The position numbers and the translations under genes were made by a program. The notes below the pieces were generated by a model. That model saw only the letters and a list, made by a program, of their open reading frames with translations, was not told the DNA's origin and did not search any database. A stretch of 51,889 bases of DNA from Euzebya sp051004735. GTDB taxonomy: Bacteria; Actinomycetota; Nitriliruptoria; Euzebyales; Euzebyaceae. Below are positions 39,916 to 48,818 of this stretch, piece by piece (position 1 is the first letter of the stretch; each line of letters begins with the position of its first letter). Where the stretch lies: contig JBPCKA010000027.1 of NCBI GenBank assembly GCA_051004735.1, forward strand, positions 1 to 51,889, given 5' to 3'.

Positions 39916-40792
39916 CGTCACCGAGGTCCGTGGCAGCGACCTGGATGAGGACAACCTGCCTGATCTGCGCACCGTGTCGTTGTTCGCGATCCCTCGCGCA
40001 TATGTGGTTCGTGACGCACAACTGTTGCCCAAGGTGGCGGCCAAGGCCCTGCAGCGCGAGGTGGAAACGGCCACGGCTGAGGCGACGATCGTGCTGCTCA
40101 GCTCGCAGACCAAACCGATCATGGGGTTGGCCAAGGCGATCAAGCAGGCGGGCGGCCGTATCGACACCGCACCGCCCAGGGACTACGAGGCCAAGGCGTG
40201 GCGGCGGATCGTGGTCGATGAGTTCAGGCGTCATCAGCGGGTGCCTGCCGAGGAGGCCATCGATGCCGTGCTCGAGGCCTCCGGGCTCAGCGTCAACATC
40301 ATCGCCGAGAAGGTTGCTCAGGCCTCTCTGGTTGGCGAGAAGGGCGTCGAGGTCACCGCCGAGCAGGTGCAACAGGTCGTTGTTGGTCACGGTTCACGAG
40401 GAGCGTTCGCGGTCGCCGACGCGATGTGTGAGCGGCGACCGGTCGAGGCCCTGACCCTGTTGCGTGGCTGTCTGGACGCCGGCGATTACCCGGTTGCGAT
40501 CCTGGGTGCCCTGAGCTACAAGATGCGACAGCTCATCGCCGTGGCCGCAGACCTGCCGGGCAAGGAGGTCGGACTGAGCCTGCCGCGCCCACAGATCGCC
40601 CGGCTGCAATCAGTCCGCAGGGCCTTCGGTCCGGGTGAGTTGACGGCTGCGATGCAACACCTGGCCGCCTGCGATCTGGAGATCAAGTCGGGAGATCTTG
40701 ACGCAGACTTCGCGCTGGAGCGTGCCGTGCTGGGGGTGGCCAGCATCGATCCGCTGCCTGTTCCCGACCCCGACCGTGAGATCCTGCGTTGA
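39806..40792 (+). CDS. holA: DNA polymerase III delta subunit
   Basis: This 328-residue clamp-loader subunit opens the beta clamp. N-terminal VAYLFTGPEPLLVRRAADQL, SLFAIPRAYVVRD and the C-terminal helical collar (LLRGCLDAGDYPVAILGALSYKMRQLIAVA, and MQHLAACDLEIKSGDLDADFALER) match the family. ATG 39806 is the family start. In the actinobacterial order it normally follows comEC; here a 4-kb toxin-antitoxin region lies between. Confidence 0.93.
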   Translation: MTRPVAYLFTGPEPLLVRRAADQLLAELRQESGGDLDVTEVRGSDLDEDNLPDLRTVSLFAIPRAYVVRDAQLLPKVAAKALQREVETATAEATIVLLSSQTKPIMGLAKAIKQAGGRIDTAPPRDYEAKAWRRIVVDEFRRHQRVPAEEAIDAVLEASGLSVNIIAEKVAQASLVGEKGVEVTAEQVQQVVVGHGSRGAFAVADAMCERRPVEALTLLRGCLDAGDYPVAILGALSYKMRQLIAVAADLPGKEVGLSLPRPQIARLQSVRRAFGPGELTAAMQHLAACDLEIKSGDLDADFALERAVLGVASIDPLPVPDPDREILR

Positions 40793-40903
40793 GCACTCGA
40801 TGGGTGGACCAGGGCTTTTGTGCGGAGCTCAGCGCCAAGCTGTTCTACGTGGTCTGCAGGGCTTGACGGTGACGGCGCCGGCCCAGACGGATCGGACTAC
40901 GGT

Positions 40904-42313
40904 GTGAGCCAGGATGCGGTAGTTGTCGGAGCAGGCCCCAACGGGCTGGCGGCGGCGATCACGCTGGCTCAGGCGGGTCGGCAGGTTCTGGTGCTTGAAG
41001 GACAGGCCGAGGCCGGCGGTGCCACCCGCTCGGCACCCCTGGTCGGCGACGGCTTCGTCAATGACCTGGGATCGGCCATTCACCCGCTGGGGCGGGCCTC
41101 GCCGTTCTTCAGCACGCTGGGCCTGGAGGATCATGGGCTGTCCTGGGTGATCCCACCGGCAGCGATGGGACACCCACTGGACGGGGGCCGGGCGGTGATG
41201 GCGTGGAACGACCTTGATCGCACCGTCCAGGGTCTGGGGGTGGACGGCCCGGCGTACCGGGCCATGACCCAGCCGCTGATCGACGGCTTTGACAAGTTGT
41301 TGGATCTGTCGCTGCGACCGCTGTGGCGCATCCCAAGGCATCCGCTGTTCGCGGCCGGCTTTGGCATGAAGGCCGTGCAGCCGGCCAGCGTGTATGCCCG
41401 CCGCACCTTTGTGGAGGAACCTGCCAGGGCCCTGTTCGCCGGTCACGCGGCACACGCCGTCCTGCCGTTGAACCGACCGTTCACCGCCTCATTCGGACTG
41501 CTGTTCAGCGCGACCGCACACACGGTGGGGTGGCCCTTTCCACGTGGCGGGGCAGCGTCGCTGGCGGCGGCGTTGATCGCAAAGCTCGAATCGCTGGGCG
41601 GCAGGATCCAGACGGGCCATCCGGTGCGCTCGCTGGCCGACCTGCCTGAGGCCGACACCGTGATCTTCACCCTGACCCCCATCCAGGTGCTGCAGATCAC
41701 CGGCGGGCATTTCCCGGCGCGCTACCGGGCTGGGTTGGCACGGTTTCGCTACGGACCGGCGGTGTTCAAGCTTGACTACGCATTGAGCGGACCCATTCCC
41801 TGGACCAACCCCGACCTGATGCAGACCGCCAGTGTGCACGTCGGCGGATCCATGGATGAGGTGGCGCAGTCCGAAGCCGCTGTCGGGCGGGGGCGTCACG
41901 CCGACCGGCCCTTCATGATCCTGGCCCAGCACACCCTATTCGATCCCTCCCGTGCACCCGAGGGCAAGCACACCTGCTGGGTCTACTGCCATGTGCCCAA
42001 CGGGTCGACGGTGGACATGACCGCCCGGATCGAGGCTCAGATCGAACGCTTCGCCCCGGGGTTTCGAGACCTGATCATCGGGCGGCACCGCTCTGACGCG
42101 GCAACCCTGCAACGGTGGAACGCCAACCTGATCGGGGGTGACATCGGCGGAGGCAGCTTCTCGGGCACCCAGTTGCTGGCCCGCCCCAGACTGCAACGCT
42201 CGCCCTACACCACGCCAGACCCCCGGATGTTCATCGGCTCGGCATCGACCTGGCCCGGCGGGGGAGTACACGGCATGGCCGGTTACCAGGCCGCACTGGC
42301 CGCGTTGCGCTGA
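40904..42313 (+). CDS. Phytoene-desaturase-like FAD-dependent oxidoreductase
   Basis: The 469-residue flavoprotein has an N-terminal FAD-binding motif VVVGAGPNGLAAAITLAQAGRQVLVLE, the acidic-ended beta-2 strand, GGATRS and the C-terminal GSASTWPGGGVHGMAGYQAALAAL block of the CrtI/NAD(P)/FAD oxidoreductase family. Members desaturate or saturate polyprenoid-type substrates; the substrate is unknown and no carotenoid genes are nearby. It starts at GTG 40904 with homology; the frame is open to 40820 without a conserved extension. It converges on tesB. Confidence 0.87.
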   Translation: MSQDAVVVGAGPNGLAAAITLAQAGRQVLVLEGQAEAGGATRSAPLVGDGFVNDLGSAIHPLGRASPFFSTLGLEDHGLSWVIPPAAMGHPLDGGRAVMAWNDLDRTVQGLGVDGPAYRAMTQPLIDGFDKLLDLSLRPLWRIPRHPLFAAGFGMKAVQPASVYARRTFVEEPARALFAGHAAHAVLPLNRPFTASFGLLFSATAHTVGWPFPRGGAASLAAALIAKLESLGGRIQTGHPVRSLADLPEADTVIFTLTPIQVLQITGGHFPARYRAGLARFRYGPAVFKLDYALSGPIPWTNPDLMQTASVHVGGSMDEVAQSEAAVGRGRHADRPFMILAQHTLFDPSRAPEGKHTCWVYCHVPNGSTVDMTARIEAQIERFAPGFRDLIIGRHRSDAATLQRWNANLIGGDIGGGSFSGTQLLARPRLQRSPYTTPDPRMFIGSASTWPGGGVHGMAGYQAALAALR

Positions 42314-42331
42314 TCTCACCCAAGCTGGTAA

Positions 42332-43198
42332 TCATCCAATAAGGCGAGCCAGTCCCTCCTGGGCGGTTGAGACCAGCAGCGCGCCACCCTGGTCATAGAT
42401 GCGGCCGAATCCCAGACCACGCCCGCCGCCCGCCGCTGGCGACGTGGTCTGATACAGCATCCAGTGCTGGGTGTCGGGGTGGGGGTCGTGGAACCACATG
42501 GCGTGGTCAAGTGACGCCAGCATCAGGTCGGGGTCCCCGAACCAGCGTCCGTGCTTGCTGAGAATGTTGCTCAGCAGCGTGAAGTCGCTGGCGTAGGTGA
42601 TGATCGCCGCGTGGGTCAGGGGATCCGACGGGACGGTCCCGCTGGCACGAAACCAGAACAGGGTGGGGGCCTGGCGATCCTCATCCGAGGGTGGTTGGAT
42701 GCGAAAGTCCAGGGCGTGAAGCTCGCCCCACCCACTGGTCGACCCGTCGGCGTCCTGGGTCAGGGTGCTCATCAGCGGCAGTTGGTCCGGCGCGGGTGCT
42801 GGGGGCGGAACTGGCTGATGGGTCAAGCCGTCCGGTTCGACGACGTGGAAGGACGCCTCCAACGTGAAGATCGCCTTGCCTCGCTGACGAGCCCGCACCC
42901 GCCGGGTCGTGAACGACCGTCCGTCGCGCAAGCGGTCGACGTCATAGACGATGGGGATGCTCGGATCGCCCGGTCGCATGAAGTAGGCATGCAGGGAATG
43001 CACGAAGCGGTCCGGCTCAACCGTTCTACCCGCGGCGACCAGGGCCTGGGCCGCCACCTGCCCGCCGTAGACCCGCTGCCGTTCACCGACCGAACACTGC
43101 CCCCGGTACAGATCGGTGTCGATGGTCTCGATGTCCAGCAGGGTCAGCAGGCGATCAAGATCGGTCACTACATCATCGGTCACTACATCATCAGTCAC
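42332..43198 (-). CDS. tesB: Acyl-CoA thioesterase II (TesB)
   Basis: The 288-residue double-hotdog thioesterase has QRVYGGQVAAQALVAAGRTV, HSLHAYFMRPGD, RARQRGKAIFTLEASFH and the C-terminal domain with SLDHAMWFHDP and the conserved end block. It hydrolyses acyl-CoA to fatty acid and CoA. The N-terminus is odd: residues 1-12 read MTDDVVTDDVVT because the coding sequence starts in a threefold 15-bp repeat, which gives three in-frame GTG starts (43198, 43183, 43168). Its first GTG shares one base with the rpsT stop, so it is coupled to S20. Confidence 0.9.
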   Translation of the reverse strand: MTDDVVTDDVVTDLDRLLTLLDIETIDTDLYRGQCSVGERQRVYGGQVAAQALVAAGRTVEPDRFVHSLHAYFMRPGDPSIPIVYDVDRLRDGRSFTTRRVRARQRGKAIFTLEASFHVVEPDGLTHQPVPPPAPAPDQLPLMSTLTQDADGSTSGWGELHALDFRIQPPSDEDRQAPTLFWFRASGTVPSDPLTHAAIITYASDFTLLSNILSKHGRWFGDPDLMLASLDHAMWFHDPHPDTQHWMLYQTTSPAAGGGRGLGFGRIYDQGGALLVSTAQEGLARLIG

Positions 43199-43205
43199 TA
43201 CATGG
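43161..43205. repeat. 15-bp tandem repeat spanning the rpsT/tesB junction
   Basis: Three units: 43161-43175 and 43176-43190 are identical (TCGGTCACTACATCA) and 43191-43205 differs at three places. On the minus strand each unit holds ATGTAGTGA, so the rpsT stop and tesB start region has been multiplied. The unit length keeps the reading frame. Confidence 0.85.
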
Positions 43206-43458
43206 CGTTCAGGCGAGCGGCCATCCGTGACTTCTTGTTGGCGGCGTTCTGCTTCTTGATGATGTTGTTCGAGGCCGCCTTGTCCAACTTGCGCGACACC
43301 TCATGGAACGCCGCGGCGGCCGCGTCCTTGTCACCCGACTGCTCAGCGGTGTCAAAGTGCTTGACGAAGGTCTTCAGATCGGTGCGCTTGGACTTGTTGC
43401 GGACCCGGCGGGTCTCGTCCTGACGGATGCGTTTGATCTGGCTCTGAATGTTGGCCAT
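43198..43458 (-). CDS. rpsT: 30S ribosomal protein S20
   Basis: The 86-residue basic protein begins MANIQSQIKRIRQDETRRVRNKS and has RKLDKAASNNIIKKQNAANKKSR near the end, as in S20. ATG 43458 is preceded by AAGGG (about 9 bases upstream) and a roughly 100-base leader from a good promoter (43566-43595), the usual place for S20 self-regulation. Opposite strand to lepA, its common neighbour. Confidence 0.95.
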   Translation of the reverse strand: MANIQSQIKRIRQDETRRVRNKSKRTDLKTFVKHFDTAEQSGDKDAAAAAFHEVSRKLDKAASNNIIKKQNAANKKSRMAARLNAM

Positions 43459-43565
43459 GACGTGGTGAACCCTTGCAGAAGATCGGTGGTGGGGCGCTCC
43501 ATGACATGTGCGCATTCCGCGCGTGGTAGGGCACGCCAGTCACGCCGCAGCGCGGCGGAACGGGG

Positions 43566-43595
43566 ATTCTAGCAGCGGCCACCGGTCACGTCCAA
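43566..43595 (-). promoter_or_regulatory. rpsT: Promoter of rpsT (-35 and -10)
   Basis: On the minus strand TTGGAC (43595-43590) and TAGAAT (43571-43566) are 18 bases apart, close to the sigma-70 consensus. The start falls about 100 bases upstream of the rpsT ATG, giving a long leader. The divergent lepA start is 50 bases away, with TACCCT (43629-43634) as its -10 candidate. Confidence 0.6.
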
Positions 43596-43644
43596 CGGTG
43601 GGATGGCGTGATCTCAGGAGTCCACAGCTACCCTCGACGCTCAG

Positions 43645-45453
43645 ATGACCTACCCGCTGCAGCGCATTCGCAACTTTGCGATCATCGCCCACGTCGACCA
43701 TGGCAAGTCGACGTTGGCCGATCGCATGTTGCAGGTCACCGAGCTGGTCGACGCCCGGCAGATGCGCGACCAGTACCTGGACAAGATGGACATCGAGCGC
43801 GAGCGCGGCATCACCATCAAGGCCCAGGCCGTGCGGATGCCCTACAAGACCCCGGAGGGCGAGTACCTCCTCAACCTCATCGACACACCGGGACACGTCG
43901 ACTTCTCCTATGAGGTCAGCCGTGCGATGAATGCGTGTGAGGGTGCGATCCTGCTGGTCGATTCCGCGCAGGGCATGGAGGCCCAGACGATCGCCAACCT
44001 GTACCTGGCGGTTGAGGCGGGTCTAGAGGTCGTGCCGGTCCTGAACAAGATCGACCTTCCCGCCGCGCGTCCCGAGGCAGTCGCGGAGGAGATCTGTGCC
44101 CTGCTGGGCGGACAACCGGGGGACATCCTGAGGGTCAGCGCCAAGACAGGTGAGGGGGTACGGGCAGTGCTGGACCAGATCGTCCAGCGGGTTCCTGCGC
44201 CCACCGGTGACCCCGACGCCCCGACACAGGCCCTGATCTTCGACTCGATCTTTGACTCCTACCGCGGCGTCATCGTGTACGGCCGGGTCATGCAGGGCCG
44301 GCTTCGTCCGGGGGACCGGGTCCGGATGATGGCCACCGAGTTCGAGGGCGTGATCGACGAGTTGGGGGTGACCTCGCCCGAGGCCATACCCATCGATGAA
44401 CTGGGTCCTGGCGAGGTCGGCTACCTCACCGCTGCGATCAAGGGTGTGGGGGAGGCCAAGGTCGGCGACACGATCACGCTGGCAGGCAAGCTGGCCGCAC
44501 CCAAGCCCCTGCCGGGCTACCGCGAGCCCACACCGATGGTGTTCAGCGGGCTGTATCCGGTGGACTCCGATGACTTTCCCGACCTGCGCGACGCGTTGGA
44601 CAAGTTGCGGCTGAACGACGCCAGCTTCAGCTTCGAGCCCGAGACGTCGGTGGCCCTGGGATTCGGGTTCCGTGCAGGCTTTCTGGGCCTGCTCCACATG
44701 GAGATCATCAGTGAGCGGTTGGACCGGGAGTTCAACATTCCGTTGGTCACCACGGCTCCCAACGTCGCCTATCAGGTGCAGTTGCACGACGGGACGTCCC
44801 GTCGTGTCTCCAACCCTGCGGACCTGCCTGATCCCGGCCGGATCGATTCGATCCAGGAGCCCACGGTCGATGCCATGATCTATACCCCCACCGAGTATGT
44901 GGGTGCGGTCATGCAGCTGTGCGAGAAGCGCCGCGGGACGATGTTGAAGATGGAGTATCTGACCCAGGAACGCGTCGAGCTGCGCTACAACATGCCGCTG
45001 GCCGAGATCGTTTTTGACTTCTTTGACCGGCTGAAGTCCTCGACCAGGGGATATGCCTCACTGGACTACGACCCCGCGGCGCTGCAGCTGGCCAACCTGG
45101 TCAAGGTCGACGTGCTGTTGAACGGCGAACCCGTCGATGCGTTCAGCTCGATCGTGCACCGCGACAAGGCCTATGAGTACGGCAAGGGCATGGTCACCCG
45201 CCTGAAGGAGTTGATCCCTCGGCAGATGTTTGATGTGCCCATCCAGGCGGCCATCGGGGCCAAGATCATCAGCCGCGAGACCGTGAAGGCACGCCGCAAG
45301 GACGTGTTGGCCAAGTGTTATGGCGGTGATGTGAGTCGTAAGCGCAAGCTGCTTGAGAAGCAGAAGGAGGGCAAGAAGAAGATGAAGAACATCGGGACCG
45401 TCGAGATCCCCCAGGAAGCCTTCGTCGCCGCCCTCTCAATCGGGGGCGACTGA
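43645..45453 (+). CDS. lepA: Elongation factor 4 (LepA)
   Basis: The 602-residue ribosome-binding GTPase has IAHVDHGKSTLADRML (G1), DTPGHVDFSYEVSRA (G3) and LNKIDLP (G4), EF-G-like domains II, III and V, and the LepA-specific C-terminal domain with CYGGDVSRKRKLLEKQKEGKKKMK. It acts on stalled or back-translocated ribosomes and in initiation. Length and motifs are normal. It stands alone, divergent from rpsT. Confidence 0.97.
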   Translation: MTYPLQRIRNFAIIAHVDHGKSTLADRMLQVTELVDARQMRDQYLDKMDIERERGITIKAQAVRMPYKTPEGEYLLNLIDTPGHVDFSYEVSRAMNACEGAILLVDSAQGMEAQTIANLYLAVEAGLEVVPVLNKIDLPAARPEAVAEEICALLGGQPGDILRVSAKTGEGVRAVLDQIVQRVPAPTGDPDAPTQALIFDSIFDSYRGVIVYGRVMQGRLRPGDRVRMMATEFEGVIDELGVTSPEAIPIDELGPGEVGYLTAAIKGVGEAKVGDTITLAGKLAAPKPLPGYREPTPMVFSGLYPVDSDDFPDLRDALDKLRLNDASFSFEPETSVALGFGFRAGFLGLLHMEIISERLDREFNIPLVTTAPNVAYQVQLHDGTSRRVSNPADLPDPGRIDSIQEPTVDAMIYTPTEYVGAVMQLCEKRRGTMLKMEYLTQERVELRYNMPLAEIVFDFFDRLKSSTRGYASLDYDPAALQLANLVKVDVLLNGEPVDAFSSIVHRDKAYEYGKGMVTRLKELIPRQMFDVPIQAAIGAKIISRETVKARRKDVLAKCYGGDVSRKRKLLEKQKEGKKKMKNIGTVEIPQEAFVAALSIGGD

Positions 45454-45481
45454 TGCCCGGGCAGACCTAGGGGGAAAGCCG

Positions 45482-46441
45482 ATGGCCACGATCGTCATTG
45501 CCGGGGGGACGGGGTTCCTGGGCCGAAATCTGTCCCGTCGATTGGTGGATCGGGGGGACCGAGTCATCGTGCTGACCCGTGGCAGGACCCGCACTGCTGA
45601 TGGCGTGGACCATGTGAACTGGGATGCCCAGACGCTGGGGCCGTGGACGCACTCCCTGGATGGTGCAAACGCGATTGTGCATCTGACGGGCAAACGGGTC
45701 GACTGCAGGCCAACTGCACGCAACATCGCTGCGCTGATCAGCTCACGGGTCCAGCCGGTGCTGCTGGTCGGCCGCGCCCTGCGGGTATTGCGCGCTCCGC
45801 CGCCGCTATGGGTGCAGTCGGGCACCCTTGCGATCTACGGTGAGGGCGGTGACACCGTCATCACCGAGGACACCCCGGTGGACGGGATCGGTCCTCAGCA
45901 GATGGTGCAGGTCGCGCTGGCCTGGGAAGCCGCCTACCGGCATGCGACCGTCGATGTCGAGCGAACCGTGCTGTTGCGCATCGGCGTCACGATTGGTGGC
46001 GATGATGATCCGGCGACCGCGCGGCTGGCTCAGTTGGCACGTCTAGGGCTGGGTGGTGCGGTGGGGTCGGGGCGTCAATGGATGTCCTGGGTCGGCCTGG
46101 ATGACGCCATGAACGTCATGCTCACCGCCATCGATGACCGCTCGATGCACGGTCTGTTTCACCTGACGGCACCGTCCCCGCAACGAAACGCCGACGTCAT
46201 GGCGGCGCTGCGAGGGGTGGTGGGACAACGGGTCGGGATCCCCTCACCGGCCTGGCTCACACGGATTGGGGCGCCTGTCCTGGGAGTTGACCCGGCCCTG
46301 GCCCTGACCGGCCGGCGCTGTGTGCCACAGCGGCTGCTGGCCCACGGGGTCACATTTGACGACACCGACATTGCCCAGGCGCTGTGCCGGGCCGTGCAGG
46401 GCAGCGCCCAGGACGCACACGGTCATACTCGGGCCTCGTGA
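45482..46441 (+). CDS. TIGR01777-type epimerase (SDR39U1-like)
   Basis: The 319-residue NAD(P)-binding protein has IVIAGGTGFLGRNLSRRL (nucleotide-binding), IVHLTGKRVDCR, WVQSGTLAIYGEGGD and the conserved C-terminal segment LGVDPALALTGRRCVPQRLL. This is the TIGR01777/SDR39U1 family; reaction unknown. ATG 45482 has a good GGGGGAAAG ribosome-binding site. Its stop overlaps the GTG of hemW by 4 bases. Confidence 0.87.
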   Translation: MATIVIAGGTGFLGRNLSRRLVDRGDRVIVLTRGRTRTADGVDHVNWDAQTLGPWTHSLDGANAIVHLTGKRVDCRPTARNIAALISSRVQPVLLVGRALRVLRAPPPLWVQSGTLAIYGEGGDTVITEDTPVDGIGPQQMVQVALAWEAAYRHATVDVERTVLLRIGVTIGGDDDPATARLAQLARLGLGGAVGSGRQWMSWVGLDDAMNVMLTAIDDRSMHGLFHLTAPSPQRNADVMAALRGVVGQRVGIPSPAWLTRIGAPVLGVDPALALTGRRCVPQRLLAHGVTFDDTDIAQALCRAVQGSAQDAHGHTRAS

Positions 46442-47631
46442 CCCAGCGGCCAGGCATCTACGTCCACATCCCGTTCTGCCTGCGGCGCTGCGACTACTGC
46501 GACTTCACCACCTTCGCCGACCGCGACCAGGCAATCCCCGCCTACGTCGACGCATTGTGCCGCCACATCGCGGGGTCCGGGTCGTCGCGTCTTGCGCGTC
46601 TTGGGGCGCGATCGGGGCCTAGCGCGGCTATAGCCGACTTCGGGCGCGATTCCACGATGGGTGAGGGGCGCGGGCACGTGTTCGGGTCGGTCTTCGTCGG
46701 CGGCGGCACCCCGACCTACCTGCCGCCGGCCGACCTGACCCGGATCATCCGCACCATCGCCAACACCTTCGACGTGACCGTGGACGCCGAATGGACCGTT
46801 GAGGCCAACCCCGAGACCGTGACCGAAGTCATGGCCGCTGCCCTTGCCGACGCCGGCATCAACAGGGTCAGCCTGGGCGCGCAGTCCTTCGACGACCGGG
46901 TCCTGACCACCCTGGGCCGATGGCATGACCCCGACTCCGTTCACACCGCCATCACCCGTCTGACCCAGGCCGGCATCCCCCGGCTGAGCCTGGACCTGAT
47001 CTATGGCACGCCGGGTGAGACCGACGCCTCATGGCAGCGCAGCCTCGATGTGACGGTTGCGACCGGCGTACGGCACATTTCCGCCTACGCGCTGACCGTC
47101 GAACCCAACACCCCCTACGCTGCCCGGGTACGGACCGAACCGGCGCTCGAGCCCGACGAGGACATCCAGGCCACACGCATGGCCATGGCCGACCAGACCC
47201 TTGGCCTGGCCGGTCTGCACCGCTACGAGGTCTCCAACTGGGCCCAACCGGGCCAGGAATCACGCCACAACCTGACCTACTGGCGCGGCGGGGACTGGTT
47301 GGCGTTCGGGTCAGGTGCCCACGGGGCCTGGCAGGGACGGCGGTACTGGCTGGTCCGGGACCCCGACCGTTACGCGCGAATGGTGCAGGAGGGTAGTGAG
47401 CCACTGGCCGGGGACGAGATCCTTGACGCCGACCAGATCCGTCTGGAACGGCTGATGATGGGCCTGCGACTGGTTGAGGGGGTGCCATCCGCCGAGGTCC
47501 AACCGCTGGACCCTGACACCATGACCCGCCTGATCAGCCGTGGACTGATGACCATGCGCGATGGGAACCGGGTCGCCTTGACCACATTGGGGATGCCCAT
47601 GGCGGGCGCGGTGATCCGGGAACTGGCCTGA
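46438..47631 (+). CDS. hemW: Radical SAM heme chaperone HemW
   Basis: The 397-residue protein has the radical SAM CxxxCxYC cluster (Cys14, Cys18, Cys21) in IPFCLRRCDYCDF, GGGTPTYLP and the HemN-like C-terminal domain with HRYEVSNWAQPGQESRHNLTYW. HemW carries heme rather than acting as oxygen-independent coproporphyrinogen oxidase, which needs an extra motif absent here. GTG 46438 is chosen because the homology starts there. Residues about 46-80 form an extra Gly/Arg-rich segment absent from typical HemW. Confidence 0.92.
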   Translation: MTQRPGIYVHIPFCLRRCDYCDFTTFADRDQAIPAYVDALCRHIAGSGSSRLARLGARSGPSAAIADFGRDSTMGEGRGHVFGSVFVGGGTPTYLPPADLTRIIRTIANTFDVTVDAEWTVEANPETVTEVMAAALADAGINRVSLGAQSFDDRVLTTLGRWHDPDSVHTAITRLTQAGIPRLSLDLIYGTPGETDASWQRSLDVTVATGVRHISAYALTVEPNTPYAARVRTEPALEPDEDIQATRMAMADQTLGLAGLHRYEVSNWAQPGQESRHNLTYWRGGDWLAFGSGAHGAWQGRRYWLVRDPDRYARMVQEGSEPLAGDEILDADQIRLERLMMGLRLVEGVPSAEVQPLDPDTMTRLISRGLMTMRDGNRVALTTLGMPMAGAVIRELA

Positions 47632-47684
47632 CCCAACACGGCTGGACTGAAGGGCGTGACCGGCGTGGCACCATTGGGAGCGCC

Positions 47685-48818
47685 GTGGATGCTGACCTGA
47701 CCCCCCCTGCTGAACTGGACGAGCGAAAATCGGCTGTCCTGCTGGCGGTGGTGCGCGCCTACGTCCGCGAAGGCGAACCGGTGGGGTCACGAAAGGTCGT
47801 GGAGGAGGCGGGACTGGGTGTGTCGGCGGCCACGGTCCGTCATGAGATGTCCTTCCTGGAGGATGCCGGGTACGTCTCCCATCCCCACACTTCGGCAGGT
47901 CGGATCCCCACTGATAAGGGATACCGCTACTTCGTTGACGCCCTACGCGGTCAAGTCAGTGACGATCCCGAGGTCAGCGCCGAGCAGGCAGCCCTGCTGG
48001 ACGATCTGCTGTCCGGCGCCACCGACCTTGAGGATCTGCTGCGCAAGGCCACCGGCGCGCTGTCACGTCTGACCCGGTTTGCAGGGCTGGTGGCCGCCCC
48101 TCGCCTGGACCGCTCACGTGTGAAGCACATCGAGTTGGTCCAGTTGAGCCCCTCCACCGTCCTGGCCGTGGCGATCGCCGATACCGGACGGGTCAGCAAA
48201 CGCATGATCGAGCTGGCCGAACCCATCGCCGAGGTGGACGTGCAACGGGCCCGTCACGCCGTCAACGGCGCCGCGACCGGCCTGCGTGGTCTGGATGCGC
48301 CGGATGCGATCGCGGGACTGGCCGCCGGCGCTCCGGCAGAGTTGATCGAGTTGTTGGACCGGGTCGCCGAAGCGGTCCGCTCCGGGGTCGAGGACGCCGC
48401 CAGCCCCTCGAACGGGCTGTACGTCGGCGGAACCTCGATGTTGGCGGGTGAGGGGCAGTTCGCCCGTCTTGAAGAGGTCAAGCGGGTGTATGAGACCCTG
48501 GAAGAACAGGTTGTCGTGCTCCAAGTTCTGCAGGATGCGTTGCGGGATGCCGACCCCGGCGTGCGCATCGGGGCCGAACTGCCGCTGCGGGAACTGGAAG
48601 CCTGTGCCATCGTGGCGACGTCATACGACGCCTCCAGCGACTCGGCCGGCCAGATCGGTGTGCTGGGTCCCAGCCGCATGGACTACCGCGCAACGCTTGG
48701 CGCGGTCCGGGCCGTCGCGGACACCCTGGAACGAGCCATCGCCGGCTTGACCGGCGCTGGCCCACGCCAACCACTCCCACCAGTCGACCCAATGGAAGAT
48801 AATGCCGACCGTGCGTGA
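47685..48818 (+). CDS. hrcA: Heat-inducible transcription repressor HrcA
   Basis: The 377-residue regulator has a winged-helix N-terminus (VGSRKVVEEAGLGVSAATVRHEMSFLEDAGYVSHPHTSAGRIPT) and a GAF-like C-terminal half with NGLYVGGTSML. It normally binds CIRCE operators before groES-groEL and dnaK. I see no CIRCE (TTAGCACTC-N9-GAGTGCTAA) upstream of this gene or elsewhere here. It starts at GTG 47685 and overlaps dnaJ by 17 bp. Confidence 0.94.
   Translation: MDADLTPPAELDERKSAVLLAVVRAYVREGEPVGSRKVVEEAGLGVSAATVRHEMSFLEDAGYVSHPHTSAGRIPTDKGYRYFVDALRGQVSDDPEVSAEQAALLDDLLSGATDLEDLLRKATGALSRLTRFAGLVAAPRLDRSRVKHIELVQLSPSTVLAVAIADTGRVSKRMIELAEPIAEVDVQRARHAVNGAATGLRGLDAPDAIAGLAAGAPAELIELLDRVAEAVRSGVEDAASPSNGLYVGGTSMLAGEGQFARLEEVKRVYETLEEQVVVLQVLQDALRDADPGVRIGAELPLRELEACAIVATSYDASSDSAGQIGVLGPSRMDYRATLGAVRAVADTLERAIAGLTGAGPRQPLPPVDPMEDNADRA

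Noticed and set aside
46384..46437. Upstream ATG of hemW at 46384
   Set aside because: The extra 18 residues overlap the epimerase gene and are not conserved; the GTGA overlap at 46438 is typical for this genome.
47632..47684. CIRCE operator before hrcA-dnaJ
   Set aside because: No TTAGCACTC/GAGTGCTAA inverted repeat is present in the gap or nearby.
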